64,000 bases of DNA from Sporosarcina luteola (GTDB lineage: Bacteria; Bacillota; Bacilli; Bacillales_A; Planococcaceae), in contig NZ_BJYL01000016.1 of assembly GCF_007991495.1 (NCBI RefSeq), forward strand, positions 107,648-171,647, written 5' to 3'. Made by a program: the position numbers and the translations under genes. Shown piece by piece: positions 41,878-50,258 of the stretch. Positions within the stretch are counted from its first letter, which is position 1; every line of letters begins with the position of its first letter. The notes under the pieces are model-generated. The model saw nothing but the letters and a program-made list of their open reading frames with translations, was not told where the DNA came from and did no database searches.

Positions 41878-42942
41878 ATGAAAAGAAGAGATTATAAAAA
41901 GATGCGAAAGAAAACGTCTAAAACACGGCTAGGCGTAAAGATCGGCCTATTATTATCGCTAACTGTGTTGCTTTCAATTGCCGCATACGGACTTTCATTG
42001 AAACAAAAAGCAGAACAGGCTGTCGACAGAGCTTATGAGGCCGTTCCATCGACGCCTAAGTCGGAAGTTCGCGCAGAAGCAAAAGTGGAACCGTCGAAAG
42101 ATAATGTTTCCATCCTATTGATTGGCGTGGATGACAGTGAGGCAAGAATGCAAGGCGACAGTCATAGTCGTTCTGACGCCCTTCTCGTTGCAACGTTTAA
42201 TCCTGAAGAGAAATCAGTTAAACTCTTAAGTATTCCGCGTGATTCATACGTATACATTCCCAAAGTCGGGTATAAAGACAAAATCACCCATGCGCATGCA
42301 TTCGGAGGAACACATGCGGCAATCGAATCGGTCGAAGAAATGCTTGATATCCCGATCGATTACTACGTAAAAATGAACTTTAATGCATTCATCGAAGTCG
42401 TTGATGCTTTAGGCGGCATTGAGGTGGATGTCCCTTATAACAGACTTGAAAAAGATGAAAACGACAAAAATACCATTCAATTGAAAAAAGGCTTGCAAGT
42501 GCTTGACGGAAGACATTCCCTCGCATTAGCGCGTACACGTAAGCTCGATAGTGATTTAGAGCGTGGCAAACGTCAACAAATGATTTTACAGGCAATCATT
42601 AAAGAAATGGTGTCCGTCAAATCGATTGCAAAATACGGCGATGTCATCGAAGCAGTCGGCGACAATATGAAAACCGACATGACATTTAAAGAAATGACTT
42701 CCTTCTGGGAGTATGCAAAAGGCGGTATGCCGCAAATCGATGCAATCAGTTTGCAAGGCTATGATGATTGGTCAACCGGCATCTATTACTACAAATTGAA
42801 AGAAAATGATTTGGAGAATGTGAGACAGCTATTGAAGGCGCATCTAGGGCTGATTCCTGATTCCTCGGCATTAACGGATAGTAATTCAAATATTATTGGT
42901 ACAACAGACGAAACTGCTGAAGGCAGCGATGGTTTGAATTAA
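41878..42942 (+). CDS. LytR-CpsA-Psr (LCP) family cell wall glycopolymer ligase
   Basis: A 354-residue membrane-anchored protein: cytosolic basic N-terminus, TM helix about 22-40, and LCP domain with LLIGVDDSEAR, RSDALLVATFNP, LSIPRDSYVYIP (about 117-128) and RTRKLDSDLERGKRQQ. LCP proteins transfer teichoic acids or other glycopolymers from the lipid carrier to peptidoglycan; tagO next door supports this. GGAGG is spaced 12 bp from ATG 41878 but 7 bp from an ATG at 41873 that opens a two-codon frame (ATG ATA TGA) overlapping the real start. Confidence 0.95.
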   Translation: MKRRDYKKMRKKTSKTRLGVKIGLLLSLTVLLSIAAYGLSLKQKAEQAVDRAYEAVPSTPKSEVRAEAKVEPSKDNVSILLIGVDDSEARMQGDSHSRSDALLVATFNPEEKSVKLLSIPRDSYVYIPKVGYKDKITHAHAFGGTHAAIESVEEMLDIPIDYYVKMNFNAFIEVVDALGGIEVDVPYNRLEKDENDKNTIQLKKGLQVLDGRHSLALARTRKLDSDLERGKRQQMILQAIIKEMVSVKSIAKYGDVIEAVGDNMKTDMTFKEMTSFWEYAKGGMPQIDAISLQGYDDWSTGIYYYKLKENDLENVRQLLKAHLGLIPDSSALTDSNSNIIGTTDETAEGSDGLN

Positions 42943-42956
42943 ATAGATGATTATCT

Positions 42957-42996
42957 ACCATCCCGACTGATTTCTTATCAGCGGGATGGTTTTTTG
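42957..42996. terminator. Terminator of the LCP gene
   Basis: ACCATCCCG-A-CTGAT, TTCTT, ATCAG-CGGGATGGT, then six T. Confidence 0.9.
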
Positions 42997-43016
42997 TTTA
43001 AATTACATTGATACTT

Positions 43017-43053
43017 GCCCGCGGAAAGCGTCCGCCTGGAGCGTAAATCAACA
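43017..43053. repeat. Interspersed element R1, fragment (inverted)
   Basis: GCCCGCGGAAAGCGTCCGCC followed by TGGAGCGTAAATC is the inverse of the left end of R1 at 38831. Only this end remains. Confidence 0.65.
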
Positions 43054-43067
43054 TTTTTTTATACATC

Positions 43068-43105
43068 AAAAAAGGTGATACGCATATTTCGCGTATCACC
43101 TTTTC
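43068..43105. terminator. Terminator of tagO
   Basis: AAAAGGTGATACGC, loop, GCGTATCACCTTTT with A and T tracts; can act in both directions. Confidence 0.9.
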
Positions 43106-43112
43106 ATATCAT

Positions 43113-44156
43113 TTATTTTCCAATCATACGTACAAGATTCAACAAAGGTCGATAATTTGTACCAGCCAGGCCGATGATTTCGACGAACAACTCAATCGCT
43201 AGAAGCATGACAAGGATGAGGACGATCGCACCCCATACCGTCGCTTGCGAGAATAGTACTGCTGCGACACCGAATAAAATAGCCAGTCCGTAGATGATCA
43301 AAACCGTCTGTCTGTGAGAGAACCCTGCACGCAACAGACAATGATGCAAATGCGATTTATCCGGGGCTGAAATCGGCTGTTTCATCCGCACACGACGAAT
43401 GATTGCGAAGAATGTATCCGAAATCGGTACGCCAAGTATGATGATCGGGATGACTAAAGAAATCATCGTGACATTTTTATATCCTAATAACGCCAACACT
43501 GAAATCATAAAGCCAAGGAATAAGGCGCCCGTATCCCCCATGAATATTTTCGCTGGGTGGAAATTATAGAAGAGAAATCCAAGTGCGCTTGCAGCCAAAA
43601 TGGCAGCAGTCGCTACGACAAACATTTCTCCCATGATCATCGCCATGACTGCGATCGAAATAAGTGCGATTGTTGACACGCCTGCCGCCAATCCATCCAA
43701 GCCGTCAATGAGATTAATAGCGTTTGTAATCCCAACAATCCATAAAATCGTAATCGGAATACTTAAGTATCCAAAATCAAAAGGACCGAAAAATGGTAAG
43801 TTAATGAAATCGATTTGTAAACCGCCCCAAATGACAACTACGACAGCCGCAATTAATTGGCCGAACGCTTTCGCTTTAGCGGTAATTTCTAGCATATCAT
43901 CCAAGAAGCCGGTAACAATAATAATAATTGCTCCTGCGAGGATCCCGATTGCATGCTCATCAGAAGGGCGTAATAATAAATAGCCGATAGCAAACGCACC
44001 AAAAATTGCTACCCCGCCGATACGTGGCATGACGGATGCATGCACCTTCCGATAATTCGGATGATCGACTGCACCAATGCGGAATGCAAACTTTATGACG
44101 AGCGGAGTTAGTATGATGGAAGCTACAAATGCAGCAGCCATTGCAAGGAATAACAT
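43113..44156 (-). CDS. tagO: Undecaprenyl-phosphate GlcNAc-1-phosphate transferase TagO
   Basis: A 347-residue polytopic membrane enzyme of the WecA/TagO family, with about ten TM helices. Motifs: GFLDDMLEI (Asp pair), NAINLIDGLDGLAAG, FLFYNFHPAKIFMGDTGALF and the HLHH-type DKSHLHHCLL loop. It makes the first lipid-linked precursor of wall teichoic acid. ATG at 44156 has GGGGAGG upstream; a longer frame to 44198 is rejected. Convergent with the LCP gene, consistent with B. subtilis synteny. Confidence 0.95.
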   Translation of the reverse strand: MLFLAMAAAFVASIILTPLVIKFAFRIGAVDHPNYRKVHASVMPRIGGVAIFGAFAIGYLLLRPSDEHAIGILAGAIIIIVTGFLDDMLEITAKAKAFGQLIAAVVVVIWGGLQIDFINLPFFGPFDFGYLSIPITILWIVGITNAINLIDGLDGLAAGVSTIALISIAVMAMIMGEMFVVATAAILAASALGFLFYNFHPAKIFMGDTGALFLGFMISVLALLGYKNVTMISLVIPIIILGVPISDTFFAIIRRVRMKQPISAPDKSHLHHCLLRAGFSHRQTVLIIYGLAILFGVAAVLFSQATVWGAIVLILVMLLAIELFVEIIGLAGTNYRPLLNLVRMIGK

Positions 44157-44395
44157 GTCCTTCCTCCCCGTAAAAAACAATAATTTAGATAGCCACAAGT
44201 ATTATAGCACGAATGCCCATGGAAAGCATCCAAGTTAGCAAAAGATTGCACTTGAAACTACTATACCCTGTTTCCGTAAGACTATCCTTTTGACATGAAG
44301 CACATTTATCTTAACAAGGTAGTCTTTTTGTGGATAGTTTGATAAAATAGAACCGTATCCTTCACATAAGGATTATATAAAGGAGCGTCCAGCAT

Positions 44396-46762
44396 ATGTT
44401 ATCAATTTTTAAACGTTCAAATCAAACGAGCGAAAGACAACTTCGTAAATATAGGAAAGTTGTTCAACACATAAATAGTTTAGAATCAAAATACGAACCG
44501 ATGTCCGATGAGGAACTTGCACATATGACCGAAGTATTCAAAGTGCAGATCCAGGAAGGTGAAACTGTACAAGCTATCCTTTCAGATGCATTCGCAGTCG
44601 TTCGTGAAGCATCGAAAAGGGTATTGGGCATGCGTCATTTTGACGTTCAGCTCATCGGCGGAATGGTGCTCGCCGAAGGTAATATCGCAGAAATGCCTAC
44701 AGGTGAAGGTAAGACGCTAGTCGCTTCCCTCCCCTCTTATTTACGGGCATTAGAAGGAAAAGGCGTCCACGTCATTACGGTGAACGACTATCTTGCAAAG
44801 CGTGACTATGATCAAATCGGGCAAATCCACCGTTTCCTCGGATTGACTGTCGGCTTGAATGTTCCAATGATGCAAGGTCCTGCAAAACAAAATGCCTATA
44901 TGGCAGACATCACGTATGGTGTCGGTACTGAATTCGGTTTCGATTACTTGCGCGACAATATGGTTCAGCACACTTCCCAAAAAGTGCAGCGGCCTTATCA
45001 TTTCGCAATCATCGATGAAGTGGACAGCGTTTTGATCGATGAGGCGAAAACGCCATTGATTGTTGCAGGTAAAATGCAGGCCGATCCGGACCTTCATTCC
45101 ATCGCTGCAAGACTTGCAAAGCGCTTCAAAAAAGGCGTTCATTTTGATTTTGATGATGAAACGAAAGCGACGTCCCTTACTGATGCGGGCATCGAACAAG
45201 TCGAAAAAGCTTTCGGCATCGACAATCTATACGAACTTGAACATCAGACACTCTACCATTATATGATCCAGGCAGTACGAGCCTACGTCATCTTCAAGCG
45301 TGACGTCGATTATATCGTCAAAGACGATAAGATTGAGCTTGTCGATATGTTTACTGGCCGGATTATGGAAGGCCGAACGCTTTCCGATGGTCTCCATCAG
45401 GCGATCGAGGCGAAGGAAGGCTTGCCGATCACCGATGAGAATAAAGCCCAAGCGCAAATTACAATCCAAAACTACTTCCGTATGTATCCAAAGTTAAGCG
45501 GCATGACAGGTACTGCGAAAACACAGGAAAAAGAATTCCGTGAAGTGTATAACATGGAAGTTATTCAAATTCCAACAAACCGACCGCGTGCACGTATTGA
45601 TTCACCGGATAAAGTGTTCGTAACGATTGAACAGAAGTACGAAGCAGTCGCAAAAGAAGTGGCACAACGCCATGAAAAAGGACAGCCGGTGCTAGTCGGT
45701 ACTACTTCCATCCTGCAATCGGAAAAAGTGGCTGAATACTTGGATCGCGAAAAACTTGATTACCATCTATTGAATGCAAAAAGCGTCGAGCAGGAAGTAG
45801 ATCTCATTTCCCAAGCGGGTCAATTAGGTCATATTACAGTCGCCACGAATATGGCAGGTCGGGGAACGGATATTATGCTCGGTGAAGGAGTCGAGGAAAA
45901 AGGCGGTCTATTCGTTCTAGGAACGGAAAAGCACGAAAGTCGTCGAATCGACAATCAGCTGCGCGGACGTTCTGGTCGTCAAGGCGACCATGGAGAAAGT
46001 CAATTCTTCCTTTCACTTGAAGATGATATGTTCAAGCGTTTCGCTAAAGACGATCTTGAAAAGTTCGAAAAGAAAGTGACTGCGGACGGAAATGGGCTTA
46101 TCAAAAATCCTGAAGTGAATGAACTCACTGAACGGACACAGCGGATCGTTGAAGGCGCCCACTTCTCAATGCGGGAATATAATTTGAAATTGGATGATGT
46201 CATCAATGACCAACGCGGCGTCCTTTATTCATTGCGTGATAAAGTACTCGAACGTGAAAATCTTTTCGATCAATTGAAAACGATGGTGTCTGAAGCAGTT
46301 GAATTCGTTGTCTATGATAGCTGCCCTGAAAGCGAAACACCGGATAATTACGATTTCGATCGAATCGAGCGCACGATGAACGGACTTCTTTTGGAGCCAT
46401 TCCAACTGCCTCGCAATTTGGAAAAGACATCAGATATTTTAAAGGTCTATGAAGAACCGATTGCCTCCCTGTTTGCGTATCTCGACACTTTCGCCGATAA
46501 TGAACAGGTAAACCAGATCATTCCGCAAGTCATGTTAAGCCACATCGACACGACATGGGTGAAGCATCTGGATGTTATGGCGCGTCTGAAAGAAGGGATC
46601 GGATTGCGGTCTTATGGACAAGAAGATCCGATGCGTATTTATCAACGCGAAGGCTTGCAATTATTCGGCACGCATTATCAGAAGCTGCGCCGGAATATCG
46701 CATCTGAAGTTATCGGCTTTATGAAGCTTATCTCACAACAACAGGAGGCCCAAGAATCATGA
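44396..46762 (+). CDS. secA2: Accessory Sec system translocase SecA2
   Basis: A 788-residue SecA-type ATPase: Walker A EMPTGEGKTLV (about 99-109), DEVDSVLIDEAKTPLIV (about 206-222), TNMAGRGTDIML and the arginine-finger region LRGRSGRQGDHGES. It ends at QQQEAQES without the C-terminal zinc/linker module of housekeeping SecA, which marks it as SecA2. Its stop overlaps slaP (ATGA), the pair that exports S-layer proteins in Bacillus anthracis. AAAGGAG precedes ATG 44396. Confidence 0.95.
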   Translation: MLSIFKRSNQTSERQLRKYRKVVQHINSLESKYEPMSDEELAHMTEVFKVQIQEGETVQAILSDAFAVVREASKRVLGMRHFDVQLIGGMVLAEGNIAEMPTGEGKTLVASLPSYLRALEGKGVHVITVNDYLAKRDYDQIGQIHRFLGLTVGLNVPMMQGPAKQNAYMADITYGVGTEFGFDYLRDNMVQHTSQKVQRPYHFAIIDEVDSVLIDEAKTPLIVAGKMQADPDLHSIAARLAKRFKKGVHFDFDDETKATSLTDAGIEQVEKAFGIDNLYELEHQTLYHYMIQAVRAYVIFKRDVDYIVKDDKIELVDMFTGRIMEGRTLSDGLHQAIEAKEGLPITDENKAQAQITIQNYFRMYPKLSGMTGTAKTQEKEFREVYNMEVIQIPTNRPRARIDSPDKVFVTIEQKYEAVAKEVAQRHEKGQPVLVGTTSILQSEKVAEYLDREKLDYHLLNAKSVEQEVDLISQAGQLGHITVATNMAGRGTDIMLGEGVEEKGGLFVLGTEKHESRRIDNQLRGRSGRQGDHGESQFFLSLEDDMFKRFAKDDLEKFEKKVTADGNGLIKNPEVNELTERTQRIVEGAHFSMREYNLKLDDVINDQRGVLYSLRDKVLERENLFDQLKTMVSEAVEFVVYDSCPESETPDNYDFDRIERTMNGLLLEPFQLPRNLEKTSDILKVYEEPIASLFAYLDTFADNEQVNQIIPQVMLSHIDTTWVKHLDVMARLKEGIGLRSYGQEDPMRIYQREGLQLFGTHYQKLRRNIASEVIGFMKLISQQQEAQES

Positions 46763-47652
46763 AACTTTTTTCCATGTTTAAAAAGACTGAAAAAACCGGA
46801 GCAGACAGCACGATTGATTCCGAAGAAATTCTAGAAGGCAGTGCACAATCAAGCGGCACGGACGAAGTTGAAACAACACTTTCACTTCACCCACAATGGA
46901 CGCTTTCGCAGGAGCAGGAATACGTTTTCCGTTTCCTTGCGAATGAACTCGAACCTTTGAAGCCGAATCAAATTTCCCTTTCCGGTATCGATATCGATGT
47001 CGAGCCGGCAAATGGCAGCTGGCTTGTAAAGTCGTTTTTCCGTTCTTCATTGGAACAGTCAATTTCGGTAGGTTCCGTTGAGCTTATGTTGCTTGACGAA
47101 GAAGGAAAGACACTAGCATCCCAGGAATTCGATTTGAAAGAATTAGGCGATATCCCAGGCAAGAGTGCACGTCCATGGGTTTTCGTTTTCACAAAGGAAA
47201 ACATCTTCGCCGAAGAACCGCCAGCTGAAAATTGGAAGCTTGCGTTCAATGTCCAATCAATGGTGCCGCATAAGCTTGAGCTTGAGCAAGCTTGGGAAGA
47301 TGGATTATCTGCCGAGCAAAAAGAGGCTCTTGAAAAAGTCGTTGAAAACATGCCTAAATTGAAGCCGCGTGAAGTGAACTTTGCTGGTTTCCAAGTGAAA
47401 AAGCAAGAAGACGGAAGCATCGCAGCGTCTATCTTCATTCGCAACGGCCATTCAAAGCAAATTAACATTGAGAAGCTTCCATTGGAACTCATTGATGCAT
47501 CTGGCGATACCGTTGCACGCGGATCATTCGATCTTGCACCGCTTTCGGTCAAAGCTAATACATCAAAACCTTGGACGTTCATCTATCCTAAAGAGATGGT
47601 TCAAAAAGAGGAACCCGATTTCTCCCGTTGGACAATCCGTGTTCCACAATAA
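46759..47652 (+). CDS. slaP: Accessory Sec S-layer assembly protein SlaP
   Basis: A 297-residue, probably cytosolic, acidic protein with two similar SLAP-type domains (about 42-165 and 170-297). Each has an 'L.P.qi.fsG..v....G...V..fiRn.' pattern (ISLSGIDIDVEPANGSWLVKSFFRSS and VNFAGFQVKKQEDGSIAASIFIRN, given in part) and ends in an RPW/KPWTFIYPKE block. In B. anthracis SlaP works with SecA2 to secrete S-layer proteins. Translation is coupled to secA2 by a 4-bp overlap. No S-layer gene or csaB is seen in the window. Confidence 0.92.
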   Translation: MKLFSMFKKTEKTGADSTIDSEEILEGSAQSSGTDEVETTLSLHPQWTLSQEQEYVFRFLANELEPLKPNQISLSGIDIDVEPANGSWLVKSFFRSSLEQSISVGSVELMLLDEEGKTLASQEFDLKELGDIPGKSARPWVFVFTKENIFAEEPPAENWKLAFNVQSMVPHKLELEQAWEDGLSAEQKEALEKVVENMPKLKPREVNFAGFQVKKQEDGSIAASIFIRNGHSKQINIEKLPLELIDASGDTVARGSFDLAPLSVKANTSKPWTFIYPKEMVQKEEPDFSRWTIRVPQ

Positions 47653-47661
47653 TATCGATAG

Positions 47662-47693
47662 GAAAGCCGTGACCTTTTGAGTCGCGGCTTTTT
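47662..47693 (+). terminator. Terminator of secA2-slaP
   Basis: AAAGCCGTGAC, loop, GTCGCGGCTTTTT. Confidence 0.85.
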
Positions 47694-47711
47694 CTATGAA
47701 GACGAATGGCG

Positions 47712-47740
47712 GTTTTGCTCGAGTTCAGGCAAGTTTTGCT
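47712..47740. repeat. Array G: two copies of GTTTTGCT 21 bp apart
   Basis: GTTTTGCT at 47712 and 47733, with unlike 13-bp tails. It lies just past the slaP terminator. It may be a minimal or decayed member of the phased arrays; two copies could also be chance. Confidence 0.4.
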
Positions 47741-47786
47741 TATTTCGAGACTTTGGAACCACACGGATAATATCCTTATCGAAAAC

Positions 47787-47819
47787 AAAAAACGGATTCC
47801 TCAAAGGGAATCCGTTTTA
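47787..47819. terminator. Terminator of the NlpC/P60 gene
   Basis: AAAACGGATTCC, loop, GGAATCCGTTTT; symmetrical A and T tracts. Confidence 0.9.
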
Positions 47820-47827
47820 CTATAAAA

Positions 47828-48322
47828 CTATTTATTAAATGCAACGTCATTACCGCCTGTAACTCGTTTCGCTCCGACATAGCGTTTGCCCCAGTAATAC
47901 GGATCGTTCAGCTTGTCGACACGTACTCCTTTTGATGTGGATGCGTGAGCGAAACTCCCGTCACCGACATAAATGCCTACATGCGAAACCCCTTTGCCGC
48001 TAGTATTGAAAAATACGAGATCACCAGCCTTCAAGTCTTCTTTGTCGACTTTTGTACCTGATGCGTACATGCCGGATGAAGTGCGGGAAAGGTTAATGTC
48101 ATGTTGATTAAAAACATATCGAACAAATCCGGAGCAATCAAAACCTGCAGTTGTTGTGCCGCCATATGCATATTTGATGCCTTTTAGACTTGTAGCAGTT
48201 TCTACGATAGATGCTGAATCTGATGAGGATGCTTCAGCTTGACTCATGAAAGGCGCGAAAAATAATAGGAAGGCAATCGCAAAAAACGCAAAAGACCTTT
48301 GTGTATGTGTAAAGTTTCTCAT
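47828..48322 (-). CDS. Secreted NlpC/P60 endopeptidase
   Basis: A 164-residue secreted protein with signal peptide (about 1-32, cut near AEASS) and a single NlpC/P60 domain: catalytic Cys in GFDCSGFVRYVF (about 60-71), His in GVSHVGIYVGDG and the third polar residue in FAHASTSKG. It probably cleaves peptidoglycan stem peptides. No SH3 or LysM wall-binding domain. GGGGG precedes ATG 48322. Convergent with slaP. Confidence 0.95.
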   Translation of the reverse strand: MRNFTHTQRSFAFFAIAFLLFFAPFMSQAEASSSDSASIVETATSLKGIKYAYGGTTTAGFDCSGFVRYVFNQHDINLSRTSSGMYASGTKVDKEDLKAGDLVFFNTSGKGVSHVGIYVGDGSFAHASTSKGVRVDKLNDPYYWGKRYVGAKRVTGGNDVAFNK

Positions 48323-48529
48323 ATGATCCCCCGAATGTTTTATCTCGCTTCAATTAGCAGTAGGATGAATGAACTCCACCAATTGAAGGTTCTATTTATC
48401 TGAAAATATCATCTGAGATTACTTTACCATGTACTATGCTCGTCCTATATTACAGTTATGTAACAATAACATTACAAAATACGTGTATATTCTCGTTTTG
48501 CAATATAAATGTCATTTTCATACGAAACA

Positions 48530-48571
48530 CAAAAAGCCGCCACCCCTTACTTCAACGGGGAGCGGCTTTTT
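48530..48571. terminator. Terminator of nagB
   Basis: AAAAAGCCGCCACCCC, loop, CGGGGAGCGGCTTTTT. Confidence 0.9.
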
Positions 48572-48580
48572 CGTTAGTTC

Positions 48581-49285
48581 TTATAATTCCAAGTCTGTAA
48601 TAATCGTAACATCGTTGTGTTTAAGTAAGTACGTAATTGTCCAGTCAGGGTCTACTTTACCTTCAAGGACTTTCGTAATTGCCGGACGTTTTTTCTCACC
48701 GAACGCTAATAGGATCAGCTTCTTCGCACTCATGATGGAGGCGATTCCCATTGTTAAAGCGGTATTCGGGATTTTCTCATCGTTTTCAAAGTATTGGCTG
48801 TTCACTCCGAGTGTCGAATCCGTCAATTGTGCCACATGTGTTACCGAATCAGCAGGAGTTCCAGGTTCATTGAACGCGATATGGCCGTTCTCACCGACGC
48901 CTAATAGTTGAATGTCCAACTTCGCTTCCTGCAAAGCATGTTCGTAACGTTTGCATTCTGCATCTAAATCTTCGGCCATGCCGTTCGGTATATTCGTATC
49001 CTTGAAGTTCTTCTTATTGAATAAATGATCTTTCATGAAGTATGCATAGCTGTTCGGGCTTGAAGCAGATAAGCCAACATATTCATCAAGATTGAATGTA
49101 GTTACGTCAGAGAAATCCAGCTCCGATTCCGTCAACTTCTTGTAAACGGGGATCATCGTACTTCCTGTTGCTAATCCGAGCACATGAAGTCGATTATGAT
49201 CAAGCTCTTCTTTTATCATTTGATAAAAATGTTCAGCACCTTTTTCAGGGCTTGCAACTTGTATTAACTTACAATTTTCCATCAT
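48581..49285 (-). CDS. nagB: Glucosamine-6-phosphate deaminase
   Basis: A 234-residue enzyme that converts glucosamine-6-phosphate to fructose-6-phosphate and ammonia. Motifs: LGLATGSTMIPVYKKL (about 37-52), FNLDEYVGL, LLGVGENGHIAFNEPG (about 127-142) and the short C-terminus typical of the Bacillus NagB group. ATG 49285 or the adjacent ATG 49282 is the start; the ribosome-binding site is weak. No nagA or PTS gene is next to it. Confidence 0.94.
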   Translation of the reverse strand: MMENCKLIQVASPEKGAEHFYQMIKEELDHNRLHVLGLATGSTMIPVYKKLTESELDFSDVTTFNLDEYVGLSASSPNSYAYFMKDHLFNKKNFKDTNIPNGMAEDLDAECKRYEHALQEAKLDIQLLGVGENGHIAFNEPGTPADSVTHVAQLTDSTLGVNSQYFENDEKIPNTALTMGIASIMSAKKLILLAFGEKKRPAITKVLEGKVDPDWTITYLLKHNDVTIITDLEL

Positions 49286-49586
49286 TCTCAACCGACTTTC
49301 ATTTTAGATTTGTTCTTACTCTATTCATTGTAATTTCCAGAAACAGTATGGTCAACTTATCGAAAAATTTAACCACAGTTCCATATTCCCTTCCCCTTCA
49401 TTCCAAAACCTTCAACGCGCCTGTCTACCAAATAACTATGTCGATATTTTGAAGACAGTATGAACGAAGTGTGAACTCTTTCCGTCAATTAGGATTCATA
49501 GGGTTTTCCCTAATTCTCTAAATTTCCTCTGCGACTATGATAAAAGTATCAGCAAACTACTTAAGCTTCACAGGGGGTGAAAATGT

Positions 49587-49730
49587 ATGGCTAAAGAAAA
49601 ACCAAAGCAAGCGACAAAATCCAATGATTCGGATATCAATTTAAAAGGAACTTTCATCTCAGTCATGCTCGTAGGAATCTTTATCCTAGTATTATGGTTC
49701 GGTTCTTACGCATTGTTTTTATCAAGATAA
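49587..49730 (+). CDS. Cytochrome oxidase subunit IIa-like small membrane protein
   Basis: A 47-residue protein MAKEKPKQATKSNDSDINLK followed by one TM helix (about 22-43). It precedes subunit II by 24 bp and is the size and type of the ba3-oxidase subunit IIa. GGGGGTG lies 8 bp before ATG 49587 and also just before an ATG at 49583 that opens a three-codon frame ending in TAA. Assignment rests on position, length and the single helix. Confidence 0.82.
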   Translation: MAKEKPKQATKSNDSDINLKGTFISVMLVGIFILVLWFGSYALFLSR

Positions 49731-49754
49731 TGAAATTAGTTAGGAGGAAAATCG

Positions 49755-50258
49755 ATGCATTTGCATAAATTTGAAAAGATTTGGCTCGTTTTCGGAATGG
49801 CTTCACTCGTACTTTTCTTACTTATTATCGGATTTGCAGCATTCTGGAAAGGAACACACCCGCAGAGCCATATTGAAACAATCGATCCACAAAACGTCGA
49901 AGCACACGAAGCATTCAAACCAGAAAACCTCGGTCTTCGTGAAGTGGCAGACGGAAAATATACGGTCAACATTGTCGCATCCGCATTCAATTATGATTTT
50001 GGTACAGATGCTGATGGAAAAGCCGTTAAAAAGATTCGTGTGCCAAAAGGCTCGACAGTCCTTTTCCAAATCACTACTAAGGACGTCGTGCATGGTTTCC
50101 AAGTTGCAGGCACGAATGTCAATATGATGGTGGAGCCGGGTCATGTGAGCCGACTTGAAACTGTTATGAAGAATACCGGTGAATTTACGGTCGTCTGTAA
50201 CGAATATTGCGGGGTCGGTCACCATCAGATGTTCGCAACTGTGGAGGTGTATGAATGA
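49755..50258 (+). CDS. ba3-type cytochrome c oxidase subunit II
   Basis: A 167-residue protein: one N-terminal TM helix (about 14-36) and a cupredoxin domain with the CuA site (His in DVVHGFQVAGTNV and VCNEYCGVGHHQM near residues 146-158). It accepts electrons from cytochrome c on the outer face. The one-helix layout is that of ba3 (type B) oxidases rather than caa3. TAGGAGG precedes ATG 49755. Overlaps subunit I. Confidence 0.95.
   Translation: MHLHKFEKIWLVFGMASLVLFLLIIGFAAFWKGTHPQSHIETIDPQNVEAHEAFKPENLGLREVADGKYTVNIVASAFNYDFGTDADGKAVKKIRVPKGSTVLFQITTKDVVHGFQVAGTNVNMMVEPGHVSRLETVMKNTGEFTVVCNEYCGVGHHQMFATVEVYE

Noticed and set aside
49487..49515. AATTAGG/CCTAATT inverted repeat upstream of the oxidase genes as a regulator site
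   Set aside because: Seven-bp arms with a 15-bp gap in AT-rich DNA are likely by chance; no known motif matched.
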